This document shows positions 22,610 through 31,780 of a stretch of 50,167 nucleotides of DNA, piece by piece. Below the pieces are notes generated by a model. The model worked only from the letters and a program-made list of their open reading frames with translations. It was not told the DNA's origin and did not search any database. This DNA is from an uncultured Clostridia bacterium. GTDB lineage: Bacteria > Bacillota > Clostridia > Christensenellales > UBA1242. The translations under genes were made by a program, and so were the position numbers. The DNA lies in NCBI GenBank assembly GCA_947366545.1, contig CANBAL010000001.1, positions 1 to 50,167 of the forward strand, read 5' to 3'. How positions within the stretch are numbered: position 1 is the stretch's first letter; each line of letters begins with the position of its first letter.

Positions 22610-22638
22610 TTGAAATTATTGGTAAACTATGTTACAAT
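22610..22638 (+). promoter_or_regulatory. Promoter of the nucleotidyltransferase gene
   Basis: TTGAAA (22610-22615), 17-bp spacer, TACAAT (22633-22638). The in-frame ATG at 22629 lies inside this promoter, which fixes the true start at 22659. Confidence 0.8.
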
Positions 22639-22658
22639 TAACTGCAGGAGAAGTAAAA

Positions 22659-23456
22659 ATGCCAACAAAAAATATAGATGAGAGTACCAAAGCTATTTTG
22701 GACGAGTTTTTAGAAAAATTTATCTATCCTAGCATATTAGACAAAGACAACCTATTAGGAGTTATTACCTATGGCTCTTCTACTACTGGCTTTTCTTCTA
22801 AAAATTCTGACATTGACCTTTTAATCATTCTAAACTATGCGGAAAAATCCACAAGGAGTGTCAAATTATTCAAGGGGCGAAAAATTGAATATTTCATAAA
22901 GCCTATCGAGAAGTTTTTATCAGAAGGCGTTAAATTTGCTAAAACAAACTGCCCGTCCCATGTTGCTCTAGAACAAAATGCTTATTTCCTTTATGATAGA
23001 AATGACCTTATAGCAAACATGTTAAAGGCAGACGCCCAATTCTACAACGAAAACAGAAGCAAGCCAAATTTGGATTTTAATATTAAATTAGTACAAATTG
23101 AAAATAGAATAGCATCACTAAAAAACATACTAGAAAGAAATGGCAAAGAATTTCATATGGTATATTTCAATATTCTTGAAATGATTAGAGATCTACATTC
23201 AAAAAACCACGAGGAAGCGGAGATACCATTTGCAAAGGCTTATAGAATTTATACAGACAAAAAATATTATGACAAGTTTGTTTCTAGCAAAGCCTCAAAT
23301 CCCCTACCAGATAAAATATTTGTAAAACTTTATACTAGGTGTGTTGAAGAATATCAAAATAAAACACAAATGATGCAAAATTTACAAGATTTATTTGATT
23401 ATGAAAAAAATCACTATTCCATAAATCCACAGAATTATGAAATAGACTACCTATAA
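22659..23456 (+). CDS. Nucleotidyltransferase-domain protein (Pol-beta superfamily)
   Basis: 265 residues. The N-terminal domain has the GS-x(10)-DxD signature: YGSSTTGFSSKNSDIDLLII (about 36-55). The C-terminal half (about 130-265) is helical and could be a substrate-binding or HEPN-like bundle, but no RxxxxH motif is evident. Similar proteins adenylate antibiotics, proteins or tRNA; this one cannot be assigned. GGAG lies 7-8 bp before the start. Confidence 0.8.
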   Translation: MPTKNIDESTKAILDEFLEKFIYPSILDKDNLLGVITYGSSTTGFSSKNSDIDLLIILNYAEKSTRSVKLFKGRKIEYFIKPIEKFLSEGVKFAKTNCPSHVALEQNAYFLYDRNDLIANMLKADAQFYNENRSKPNLDFNIKLVQIENRIASLKNILERNGKEFHMVYFNILEMIRDLHSKNHEEAEIPFAKAYRIYTDKKYYDKFVSSKASNPLPDKIFVKLYTRCVEEYQNKTQMMQNLQDLFDYEKNHYSINPQNYEIDYL

Positions 23457-23475
23457 AATGAAAGTAGTTACAAAA

Positions 23476-23512
23476 AAACAAGAGGAAATGCAAAATTAAC
23501 TTCCTCTTGTTT
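23476..23512. terminator. Bidirectional terminator
   Basis: Perfect 12-bp stem AAACAAGAGGAA/TTCCTCTTGTTT between two convergent genes. Confidence 0.9.
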
Positions 23513-23894
23513 ATTTCATAAGTAACCATGTGAAAAGTGTGGTGCAAATGGACACAAGCACTGGCAATGCAAAGGAAAACCAAAAATTGCTGAATAGTGC
23601 TTTACGATATTTTACATCGTAAATAAGCCCCTCCTCCTTTAAAGTGATGCCACTTATCATGAGGTTTTGGTTGCCATTCTTATATGTTGACACATACTCG
23701 TATGCGACCGGCTGTTTTGAAAGAGTAAGGTAACCGCCAAGTTCCAAACTTAAAAGTACTTTTGTAAGGTTTACATTTTTCCCTATTTCATAATACATAG
23801 AGTCAACAAATTTAAAGTTAAAATTTTTATCACCAAGTTCAGCATTTTTCTTTTGAAGATATTTTAATGCCTTTCGTTCACTAAAATTTAACAT
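23511..23894 (-). CDS. Small tail-anchored protein with possible winged helix
   Basis: 127 residues. The soluble N-terminal 95 residues (ERKALKYLQKK start, then helix and strand elements with GGYLTLSK and GITLKEEGLIY) could form a winged helix; a single C-terminal membrane span follows (about 106-125). It lies 13 bp after the XRE-membrane gene, so it is probably co-transcribed. No family recognised. Confidence 0.6.
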   Translation of the reverse strand: MLNFSERKALKYLQKKNAELGDKNFNFKFVDSMYYEIGKNVNLTKVLLSLELGGYLTLSKQPVAYEYVSTYKNGNQNLMISGITLKEEGLIYDVKYRKALFSNFWFSFALPVLVSICTTLFTWLLMK

Positions 23895-23907
23895 TTTGTT
23901 TTTCCTT

Positions 23908-25527
23908 TTATAGTTCTTCTGATGCGTCCCTTATTGGTTTAAGTGTAAATACTATCCAAAGATATAATAAAATTGTAAGGCCGCTTGTTATTGGTAAGGC
24001 AATTTTGGCACCCAAAGTCAAGCCTCCGAAAAATGAAAGTGCCAACAAGTAAACATTAAATAATCCTATCACTGTATTCAAAATTATACCAAAAACAAAT
24101 GTTGCGACATTTACATATCTTCCGCCATGCTGAAGGCACAAAAATACTATCTGCAAAATAAGTGCAAGCCCACTTACAAAGGCAACATATCGAAGCGTTG
24201 AATCCAAGAAGGAAAGCCCGATTGAGGCGGCAAGAAGCACTGTCATCAAGTACTGGGCAAGCACTGGGAATTTATAAGCCATAATTCTGCCCGGTTTCTG
24301 CCCCTGCACCATTTTGACTTTATGTAGGCCATTTTCATCCTCAACATAAACACTTTTTCTATGTGTATTTACGATTGGCAGTGTGCACAAGCCATAGATT
24401 GATGTAAGAAAAACCGACACATAAAAGAAGATTCCGCCTGTTGTAAAATACTCAAAACCAGTAACCGACATGATTGCAACCGCATCTACAAAAAGCACTA
24501 TACTCATTACCACCGCAAGCACATTATTCGCCGTACTCATTTTTCGGCGTACTGAGCGAGGCAGTGCGGCTACGATTATCCAGTATACAATATTAAATAC
24601 CAGCACCGCCATACATATCGCACCTAAGCCTACACTTATAAAATTGCCCTGCCATACAAAAAGAGCCTCAAACATTGAAGCATGGATTTGCTTTAACCAT
24701 ACCACGCCGTCATACGCAATTGCAAACATTAGCCCTAGTGACAATAATGCAAACGCAGAGATACCGAGCATAAACCAGTGTTTAGTTTCATAGCCACTGA
24801 CATCGACCTCATGATAGGTATACACATCTTCTCGGCTAAAGTCACCGCCTTCCAAATTCATGGCAATGAGAAGCACTAACTGTGTAACCACATTGGCAAA
24901 GAGGACTATAAATGTGATTATTCCACCAGCAGCAACTCTATCAACAAACAAAAACATTGAAATAATTGTAACTACTAAGCTTAGCCCTGAAAACACACAT
25001 AAAAATATATTATTCAGCACCTTTAACCTTGCCCGAGCATAATTGCTGAGTGCAAGAAGCACCGACCAATATATAATTTCAAACCCGAGTATCAGAATAA
25101 AAAGTACACCTAGAATTAAATAGAAAAAGTTGTTGGTCGAGAAAAATAGTTGCATTATTGACCCGACACCATTACTTACATTAAACCCTGGTACAAACAT
25201 GAGGCAAAGAGCCAAAAAGGCAATTACTGGCACCGCAATTACACTCCACCCTTGTTTCATTCCATACCTATTATAGCCGACAAGTTGTTTGCGTTTTACC
25301 TTATATTCCTCGCCAATATAATCCTTTTTCTTCTGTTTTAAGAGTTTATCTATCGAAATCTTATAGTATTGTGAGATTGTAACAAGTTCCTCCGCCGTTG
25401 GCTCCCGCGTTCCCGTTTCAAGCTCATTTAATTGTTCCCGCGAAAAAGACAAGAGTTGACTTGCAGACTCTTGACTTAAATTATGTTTTTCGCGTAATTT
25501 TATAAGATTTTCTTGAAATAGTTTCAT
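23908..25527 (-). CDS. XRE helix-turn-helix protein fused to a multi-TM domain
   Basis: 539 residues. N-terminal HTH (about 5-60: NLSQESASQLLSFSREQLNELETG) joined by a basic linker (about 62-85) to about 12 hydrophobic segments arranged as three similar four-TM blocks (starts near 95, 245 and 400). This layout suggests a membrane-tethered transcription regulator that senses a membrane signal. The promoter is immediately adjacent (TTGACA-18-TATACT, 8 bp before ATG) and no Shine-Dalgarno is visible. Confidence 0.75.
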   Translation of the reverse strand: MKLFQENLIKLREKHNLSQESASQLLSFSREQLNELETGTREPTAEELVTISQYYKISIDKLLKQKKKDYIGEEYKVKRKQLVGYNRYGMKQGWSVIAVPVIAFLALCLMFVPGFNVSNGVGSIMQLFFSTNNFFYLILGVLFILILGFEIIYWSVLLALSNYARARLKVLNNIFLCVFSGLSLVVTIISMFLFVDRVAAGGIITFIVLFANVVTQLVLLIAMNLEGGDFSREDVYTYHEVDVSGYETKHWFMLGISAFALLSLGLMFAIAYDGVVWLKQIHASMFEALFVWQGNFISVGLGAICMAVLVFNIVYWIIVAALPRSVRRKMSTANNVLAVVMSIVLFVDAVAIMSVTGFEYFTTGGIFFYVSVFLTSIYGLCTLPIVNTHRKSVYVEDENGLHKVKMVQGQKPGRIMAYKFPVLAQYLMTVLLAASIGLSFLDSTLRYVAFVSGLALILQIVFLCLQHGGRYVNVATFVFGIILNTVIGLFNVYLLALSFFGGLTLGAKIALPITSGLTILLYLWIVFTLKPIRDASEEL

Positions 25528-25535
25528 TATAGTTA

Positions 25536-25565
25536 AGTATACTCGCCTTTCCTTAGCTATGTCAA
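25536..25565 (-). promoter_or_regulatory. Promoter of the XRE-membrane gene, probably leaderless
   Basis: On the minus strand TTGACA (25565-25560), 18-bp spacer, TATACT (25541-25536), then 8 bases to the ATG at 25527. Transcription would start at or next to the start codon. Confidence 0.75.
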
Positions 25566-25611
25566 CTTTAACTTCGCCAAAAACTGACTTATTATGAAAA
25601 TTTTGTCAAAT

Positions 25612-27255
25612 TTATATTTCATTGTTTTCGTTGCAATATAAATAGATGATTTGGTAGCGGTTTGCCTCCTCTCTTATCAGTTTTCTCATGATTTCAAGCC
25701 TTTTCTCATCTAAATTCACAAAAGGATCGTCTAATATAATCACCGGCTTTTCTTTTTCATAAATCTTATCAAGAAGAGCGAGGCGTTTACAGATTAACAC
25801 TATGTCCTTATAGCCTTGACTTAAATACTCAAATTCCTTATCGCCTAAATTAGTGCGTTCCACCGCCTCAAAATTTACATTAAGTGCTATATTTTTATCA
25901 GTGAGAGTTTTAAAATATTTATCAAAACTGTTTTGCATTGGCTCTATATATCTTTGACTGACATTATTCTGTGCAAGACGCATAAGTTCCAAAGTTTTTT
26001 CTAGGAGTTTTATGCCCTTTTGCGCAGACTGCGTCAATTCTGTTTTTCTATCAAATTCGTCCTCTAGTGCCTCTAGGCGCGTGGCAAGGCTTTCCTGCTC
26101 CCTATCAATATTTTTAAGCCTTTCACTACGCAAAGAAATCTCTTTATCTAAGGTGAAATAGTCCCTTTGCAATGACTGAAGTCTACTCTCATCATATTCC
26201 TTATCTTGTAGGTAGTTTTGATATTCTTGCTGCTTTAAATAGAGTTGTTTTTGCTTTTCATTATCTATCGCCACTCTGCCCGTACGCTTTGTAATAAATA
26301 TTATTCCTACAATATAAGCCAAAATGAGAACAAGTCCGATTGCGATTGCACCCGTAAGTTCAAAAATCTTAGTTACACCAAGTGCCACGATAACACCAAG
26401 AAGAGCCATCATACCAAGTGAAAAACCTAAAATAAGCCATTTATTATTTTGTTTTACGGGAGCAGTGCTAAGTCCATTTTGAAGTGAAATTATCTCCCCT
26501 TCAAGAGCGGCTTTTTTCTTTTTATAAGCCTCAATTTCTGCCCTCTTTTCTAGTTCCCTATCAATTTCAATCTTTATTAAAGACGGGTCGAGATGATTTT
26601 GCTTTTCTAAGGACTCTCTTTCATTAGCAAGGGTTTTCATATCCGCCCGCAATTTTTCCTTCTCATATGATAGGCTTTCGAGTTCTGTTTTAGTGGCGAT
26701 TTCTTTTTTTAACAGCCTCATTTTTTCAGTGATTTTTTTCTTAGCACCTTCTAGGTTTTGCAAATCATACTCAAACTTATTTGCGCCGGTAAGATTTGCG
26801 CGCGTTTCATCATTAATATTAAAAAGCAAATTCATTTGTGGGAAAAACGCCGTTATATCAAAGGTCTCTTTTCCGACACCAAAAAGTTCTTCTCCAAGAT
26901 TTTTGGAAAATTTATCGCTTACGGTACCAGTTTTTAAATCTATAAGTTGGAAAGTGTCACCTTCGGGAGTATCGGCAAAGGTGCGAATAACACGAAACTC
27001 ACCTTCGCTGCAAACGAAATCTAAACTCCCACCATAAATTCCACCCTGCCAAGACTTGCGTTTACTACGAACAACTGCGTATGCTTTGTTATTGCCCTTC
27101 TTTGGCATACCATATAACATGGCGCCTATAAAATCAGCAAGGGTGCTTTTACCCCAGCCATTTTGCTGATGAATAGTGGTAAGATTTTCTTGCGTTTCTA
27201 GCGTTAAATCATGAAGGATGCCGAAATTTTCAATATATATTCTTGTAATTTTCAT
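25612..27255 (-). CDS. YhaN/SbcC-like AAA ATPase with central membrane segments
   Basis: 547 residues. N-terminal ABC-type half with QQNGWGKST in the Walker A position (about 33-41; the usual first Gly is Gln); coiled-coil arms (about 170-260 and 340-420); two adjacent hydrophobic spans in the middle (about 275-320); and a C-terminal half with signature-like LSQGYKDI and Walker B IILDDPFVNLD (about 505-515). SbcC/Rad50-type proteins with membrane spans at the coiled-coil apex are known from the YhaN group. It partners the calcineurin-like exonuclease gene it overlaps by four bases; the pair likely processes DNA ends. It is much shorter than typical SbcC. Confidence 0.8.
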   Translation of the reverse strand: MKITRIYIENFGILHDLTLETQENLTTIHQQNGWGKSTLADFIGAMLYGMPKKGNNKAYAVVRSKRKSWQGGIYGGSLDFVCSEGEFRVIRTFADTPEGDTFQLIDLKTGTVSDKFSKNLGEELFGVGKETFDITAFFPQMNLLFNINDETRANLTGANKFEYDLQNLEGAKKKITEKMRLLKKEIATKTELESLSYEKEKLRADMKTLANERESLEKQNHLDPSLIKIEIDRELEKRAEIEAYKKKKAALEGEIISLQNGLSTAPVKQNNKWLILGFSLGMMALLGVIVALGVTKIFELTGAIAIGLVLILAYIVGIIFITKRTGRVAIDNEKQKQLYLKQQEYQNYLQDKEYDESRLQSLQRDYFTLDKEISLRSERLKNIDREQESLATRLEALEDEFDRKTELTQSAQKGIKLLEKTLELMRLAQNNVSQRYIEPMQNSFDKYFKTLTDKNIALNVNFEAVERTNLGDKEFEYLSQGYKDIVLICKRLALLDKIYEKEKPVIILDDPFVNLDEKRLEIMRKLIREEANRYQIIYLYCNENNEI

Positions 27256-28259
27256 ATTGACAAATCATCTCCTCTTAAAGCCTCTATGGAGAGAAGACTG
27301 ATTTGACTTTTTTCGGCCTCGGTTAGACTATCATCATTATGAATAAGTGAGAGTAGTTCGGCCTTAAAAGAAAGTTTTTCTGCTTTTAATTTTTCAAAAT
27401 CCACCTTAAATTGTGTTTCATCGCGAAGTTCAAAATAAAAGTAAATATTTTTAAATCTTTCCTCTATTAAATTTAAGTATTTTTCGCTGTCTTCTGAGTA
27501 ACTACCCTTTAAAACAACTCTCACAAGGTCATTTGTAGAAATATTTTTAAGGTTATCTTCAATCTCTTTCACGATTTCATTAAATTTGACCTTATCTGTG
27601 ATATCCACGGCAACGATTTGATATTTACGCTTGGAAAACTCTACAAAATGGTGTGTCATTGTGGTGGTGTCAAGTACAACAAAACCCTTTTCGCCGCACT
27701 CATCAAAGCCATTGCCTTGAAGCGAGCCAGAGTACACCGCTTTGCCGCGGCCAAAGTCCACCTCACTATATGAATGCAAGTGGCCAAGTGCAAGATAATC
27801 CACATACTCGCCTTTTAGGGATTTAAGATTAATGTAATCATTTCCGCGGGAGTAAATGTCGCCATGGAGCATTACAATATTTTTATCTTCTTTGTTTAGT
27901 GCAACCATGTTATCACTTATAACTACATCACCAAACCTTATGCCACCACTTAGCAATACAAAATTATCAGGGGTATGCGACAATATTTTCTCTTCATCAT
28001 GATTTCCAGAAATGTATATTACGGGCTTTGCAAAATCCGCGACATAGCTGAAAAAGGTCTGTTCTATCTTTGCCGCTGTGGCAGTAGTGTGAAATAGGTC
28101 ACCAGAGATGAGGACAAGCTCAATGTCATTTTTTTTGGCGTATGAAAAAAGGTCGGAACATAGTTTTAACTGCTCAGACAAAACCACCTTTCTTTGTGAA
28201 GCATTAAGTTTTTTGTTTATTGCACCAAGGTGCAAATCAGCGGTATGAAGTATTTTCAT
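27252..28259 (-). CDS. YhaO/SbcD-like metallophosphoesterase (exonuclease subunit)
   Basis: 335 residues from ATG 28259. Metallophosphatase motifs: LHTADLHLG (D-x-H, about 4-12), SGDLFH (about 50-55), SGNHDE (about 80-85), LHGDIYS and ALGHLH (about 150-155). The C-terminal part resembles the capping domain of Mre11/SbcD proteins. The longer reading from 28382 crosses the promoter and terminator, so it is rejected. A TATAAT box lies only 6 bp before the ATG with no ribosome-binding site, pointing to a leaderless transcript. Confidence 0.85.
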   Translation of the reverse strand: MKILHTADLHLGAINKKLNASQRKVVLSEQLKLCSDLFSYAKKNDIELVLISGDLFHTTATAAKIEQTFFSYVADFAKPVIYISGNHDEEKILSHTPDNFVLLSGGIRFGDVVISDNMVALNKEDKNIVMLHGDIYSRGNDYINLKSLKGEYVDYLALGHLHSYSEVDFGRGKAVYSGSLQGNGFDECGEKGFVVLDTTTMTHHFVEFSKRKYQIVAVDITDKVKFNEIVKEIEDNLKNISTNDLVRVVLKGSYSEDSEKYLNLIEERFKNIYFYFELRDETQFKVDFEKLKAEKLSFKAELLSLIHNDDSLTEAEKSQISLLSIEALRGDDLSI

Positions 28260-28265
28260 GCTTTG

Positions 28266-28293
28266 ATTATACCATACTTGAATATTTTTACAA
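28266..28293 (-). promoter_or_regulatory. Promoter of the yhaO/yhaN-like pair, probably leaderless
   Basis: Minus-strand TTGTAA (28293-28288), 16-bp spacer, TATAAT (28271-28266), 6 bp before the ATG. Confidence 0.7.
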
Positions 28294-28367
28294 AGTATTT
28301 TTGGTTTACTTGACCCCCCCGAGTACAATAAGTGGCAGTATATCATTATGGAAATAGGATGACTGAC

Positions 28368-28396
28368 AAAAAAACACACCATTTGGTGTGTTTTTT
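28368..28396. terminator. Terminator of the truA-alaS operon
   Basis: AAAAACACACC-attt-GGTGTGTTTTT, functional in either direction. It is followed by TTCTCCACTACGGTCGAAAT, a sequence style seen in dispersed extragenic repeats; there is only this one copy in the window. Confidence 0.85.
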
Positions 28397-28452
28397 AGAT
28401 TTCTCCACTACGGTCGAAATGACAAATGTTGAGGCGAAATGAGATAAATTAC

Positions 28453-29868
28453 TTAAATTAATTTTGCTGTGATATTGCCGTTAGTGGAAATGTCTACAAG
28501 TTTTGTATCACCAGTATAACCATTGACAAGGAGTGGATTAGTAAGATTGTCTGCAACAAGGTCAATAGAAATTTTACTGCTTGTTTTTTCATACAATTTA
28601 CCAGCGCTATCTTTCATGGTAAGTTTGAATTTATAGCCACTCTTTACATACAAATTTACATTCCCAGAAGAAGAAATCACATTTGTCGTGGAATTTGGCT
28701 CATTTAAATATGTGAGGCTTATATTTCCGCTTTCGGTTGAAAAATTATGTTTAGTAAGTGCGTTATCTGAAATTTTTACATTAATATTACCATTTTTAGT
28801 TTTAATATAACTTGTTTTGGTAAGTCCAGTAGTGTCACTTCCGATTGTAATATTTCCGCCTGTGGACTCTATATTTGCCTCGCCAGCAACTTCATTTATT
28901 GTGAGGTTACTATCTTTAAGATATGGCAAACTGATATCACCGCCTACCCTGCCAACCGTGATATTTGCACGGTTTATTGTATCTTTCATATTATTGCCGA
29001 TGAAATCTTCTGTAATGTTATCAATGTTTACTTTGGCATCTTTGCAAACAAGTGAAAGTGAGCCTGACATCGTTTTTGCTGATAGTTCTCCACTGCCTAA
29101 GTTTGCCTCTATTATTCCGCCTGTTGAATGAAGCAAGTCTTTAAAAGCAAATTTTCCATTTTCTGTTGCAAGTTTTAATGATGATGCGGACAAAGAAGAG
29201 TGATCCGCTGAGCATCTACCTGTCTTTGAAGAAAGGAATAAAGAAGAAAAACTTCCATCCAAAAATTCCGTCAATCTTATATTTCCACTTTGAGTGCTGA
29301 CTGAGAGTTTTTCAATATTAAGTTGTGCGTCAGTGCCATCCTTTGTTGCAGTGTTGCCGACAACCACTGAGCCGCTTTCTGTGGAAACTACAAATTCTGT
29401 ATTCTCAAACTTATAAGTGCTTGATAGTGGAATTTGAATAACAACCTGTGTATTATTTGAAAGTTTTAAGAAACCTTGTGGCTCTGTCACATTGATTGTA
29501 AGAGCGCCGCCCGAATACTTTATTTCATGGGTGTAACTAACATTATCACTGCCGGTAGCAAAACCAAAAGACTTGTTTACAAATAACACTCTATCCTTCT
29601 CTACATCCGCTTTTTGCACGAGGACATTAGAGGAATTTGTGTTTATAACTATCTTTCTTGTGGTTTCAAAACTTAGATCTAAGCCACTATCGGTGGTCTT
29701 TTCTGCCGTCACCTGTGTATTATATGAGTAATATTGTAAGCCAAGTATCACCCTTTGTGGAAGAAACATCATTGCAATTACCCATATTACAAACAGGCAC
29801 GCTATAAACAGCAAAAAGAGGAATAAATACATTCCAAAGCCTCTTTTTACCTTCTCTTTCTTTGCCAT
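28453..29868 (-). CDS. Membrane-anchored DUF4097-type adhesin-like protein
   Basis: 471 residues. A basic N-terminus is followed by one membrane span (about 12-35); the rest is a repetitive beta-solenoid with recurring SGNI.L / TESGN.S / NGNI.V units, typical of DUF4097 putative adhesin proteins. The repeated Gly-Asn turns suggest a right-handed beta helix outside the membrane. AAGGAG lies upstream of the ATG. It is the last gene of a group with truA and alaS, which probably reflects shared transcription rather than function. Confidence 0.75.
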   Translation of the reverse strand: MAKKEKVKRGFGMYLFLFLLFIACLFVIWVIAMMFLPQRVILGLQYYSYNTQVTAEKTTDSGLDLSFETTRKIVINTNSSNVLVQKADVEKDRVLFVNKSFGFATGSDNVSYTHEIKYSGGALTINVTEPQGFLKLSNNTQVVIQIPLSSTYKFENTEFVVSTESGSVVVGNTATKDGTDAQLNIEKLSVSTQSGNIRLTEFLDGSFSSLFLSSKTGRCSADHSSLSASSLKLATENGKFAFKDLLHSTGGIIEANLGSGELSAKTMSGSLSLVCKDAKVNIDNITEDFIGNNMKDTINRANITVGRVGGDISLPYLKDSNLTINEVAGEANIESTGGNITIGSDTTGLTKTSYIKTKNGNINVKISDNALTKHNFSTESGNISLTYLNEPNSTTNVISSSGNVNLYVKSGYKFKLTMKDSAGKLYEKTSSKISIDLVADNLTNPLLVNGYTGDTKLVDISTNGNITAKLI

Positions 29869-29910
29869 AATTACTCCTTAAATTAATTTTATCACACTTT
29901 CTAACTAAAA

Positions 29911-31731
29911 TCAATCCAAAATTGCCTTTATTCTTCTTATTCCACTAGAAGATGATTCCTCTTTGATTATCTTAAAATGATGAAGGTCTTTTGTATTTTC
30001 GGCGTGAGGGCCACCGCAAATCTCTTTGCTTACATCCCCGATTGTATAAACCTTGACTTCATCACCATATTTATTTGTGAAGATACCAAGTGCGCCGCTC
30101 TCCTTTGCCTTATCTACGCTCATAACCTCCATTGTCACTGGTATAGCACGAGAAATTGCGTTGTTTACAAAATCTTCAAGGGTTTTAAGTTCTTCCTCCG
30201 TCATTTTATGGTCGAGATTAAAGTCAAATCTTAATCTTTCAGGTGTAATATTTGAGCCTCTTTGATATACCCCTTCACCAAACATTTTTCGTAGGCCTGC
30301 AAGCATTAAGTGAGTGGCAGTGTGAAGGTAAGCACTCTGTTTAGAGTTGTCAGCAAGTCCGCCCTTAAACTGTCCTGCTGAGGCTTGACGAGACTTTTCT
30401 TGGTGCTCCTCAAATTTTTCAGCAAAGCCTTTTTCGTCAACCTGATAGCCACGCTCTTTAGCAAGTTCCTTAGTTAGTTCAATAGGAAAACCAAAGGTAT
30501 CATAAAGCCTGAAAGCCGCTTTACCAGAAATGATGTTTTCAACCACTTCGCCCTCTTTCGCAAATTCCCTATGACGCTCTATACCCTTGATAGTTTTTTC
30601 AAACTCTCTATGACCTTCTTCAAGAGCCTTGGAAAATCTTTCTACCTCTTTGATAAGTTCATCCTTAATTTTTTCGCCATTGAGTTTGATATCTTCATAG
30701 TCTTGACCATATTCTTTGATATAAATATCTGCAATATCTGCAAAATATTTGGCGTCAAGGCCGATATTTCTGGCACAATTTACGCTACGGCGAATAAATC
30801 TTCTTAAAATATAACCCTGTCCAACATTGGAAGGTGTTACTCCGCGCTCATCACCTAATATGAAAGTGGAAGAGCGAAGGTGATCAGTAATTATGCGATA
30901 ACTACGCTTTGCGTTTTCGCTTTCTTCATATTTCTTTTCTGCTTTACTTTCAATAAAGTCTATCACCCGTCTAAGGCAACCAGTATCATACACACTCGTT
31001 GAGTTGTTAAGCACGAGTACAGCACGCTCCAGTCCCATACCGGTGTCGATGTTAGGGCGAGCAAGTTTTGTCGCTTTCTCCCCCGCCTTCTCTACCTTAT
31101 ACTGCATGAAAACATCATTCCAAACCTCAAGATATTTTCCGCAATCACAGGCAGGCGAACAACTTTCACAGCACTTTGGTTTGCCAGTATCAATAAACAT
31201 TTCGCTATCTGGCCCACATGGCCCTACACCGCCGCCAAGTGCCCACCAGTTGTTATCTTTTGGCAAGAAGAATATATTTTCCGCTTTAACTCCGCACTTT
31301 TTCCATGCATTAGCAGAAATTTCATCCCTTGGAGCAACCTCATCGCCAGCAAAAACGCTGACGGCAAGTCTGTCTACTGGAATGCCAAGATATTTTTTAC
31401 TCGTCAAAAATTCAAAGGAAAGAGCAATCATTTCCTCTTTTGGGCAGGTGCCTAAATACCAGTTGCCAAGCATTTCAAAGAAGGTAAGGTGGCTGTTATC
31501 TCCAACCTCATCAATATCGTTCGTCCTTATGCATCTTTGAACATCAAATATCTTTTCCCCCGCAGGATGTTTTTCACCAAGAAGGTATGGCACAAGTGGA
31601 TGCATCCCCGCAGTAGTGAAAAGTACGGTAGGGTCATTTTCTGGTATGATTGAATACCCCTGCACCTTTTTAAAACCATGTTCTTCAAAAAATTTAAACC
31701 ATAATTCTTTTAACTGTCTATCTGTTTTCAT
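29911..31731 (-). CDS. alaS: Alanyl-tRNA synthetase, compact form
   Basis: 606 residues against about 870 in most bacteria. Class II catalytic core with TTAGMHPLVPYLLG (about 37-50) and TGMGLERAVLVL (about 237-248). The editing-domain zinc ligands are present: H..H in HTATH (about 466-470) and CGGPH (about 569-573). From QASAGQFKGG the sequence passes straight to the editing domain, so the usual linking beta-barrel is absent, and it stops after GIRRIKAILD with no C-Ala domain. Compact AlaRS forms of this kind are known, so it is probably functional. The start at 31731 is set by GGAGA; the upstream ATG would add 15 residues without a site. Confidence 0.93.
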   Translation of the reverse strand: MKTDRQLKELWFKFFEEHGFKKVQGYSIIPENDPTVLFTTAGMHPLVPYLLGEKHPAGEKIFDVQRCIRTNDIDEVGDNSHLTFFEMLGNWYLGTCPKEEMIALSFEFLTSKKYLGIPVDRLAVSVFAGDEVAPRDEISANAWKKCGVKAENIFFLPKDNNWWALGGGVGPCGPDSEMFIDTGKPKCCESCSPACDCGKYLEVWNDVFMQYKVEKAGEKATKLARPNIDTGMGLERAVLVLNNSTSVYDTGCLRRVIDFIESKAEKKYEESENAKRSYRIITDHLRSSTFILGDERGVTPSNVGQGYILRRFIRRSVNCARNIGLDAKYFADIADIYIKEYGQDYEDIKLNGEKIKDELIKEVERFSKALEEGHREFEKTIKGIERHREFAKEGEVVENIISGKAAFRLYDTFGFPIELTKELAKERGYQVDEKGFAEKFEEHQEKSRQASAGQFKGGLADNSKQSAYLHTATHLMLAGLRKMFGEGVYQRGSNITPERLRFDFNLDHKMTEEELKTLEDFVNNAISRAIPVTMEVMSVDKAKESGALGIFTNKYGDEVKVYTIGDVSKEICGGPHAENTKDLHHFKIIKEESSSSGIRRIKAILD

Positions 31732-31780
31732 ATTTTCTCCGTCATTTATTTTATCACACGCTTTGTAAAATCGCAAGTAA

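Noticed and set aside
22629-22658. Upstream start codon of the nucleotidyltransferase
   Set aside because: The ATG lies inside the promoter (TACAAT at 22633-22638), whereas ATG 22659 has a proper ribosome-binding site.
28260-28382. 41-residue N-terminal extension of the YhaO/SbcD-like protein
   Set aside because: It crosses the promoter and the neighbouring terminator, and the metallophosphatase domain begins right at ATG 28259.
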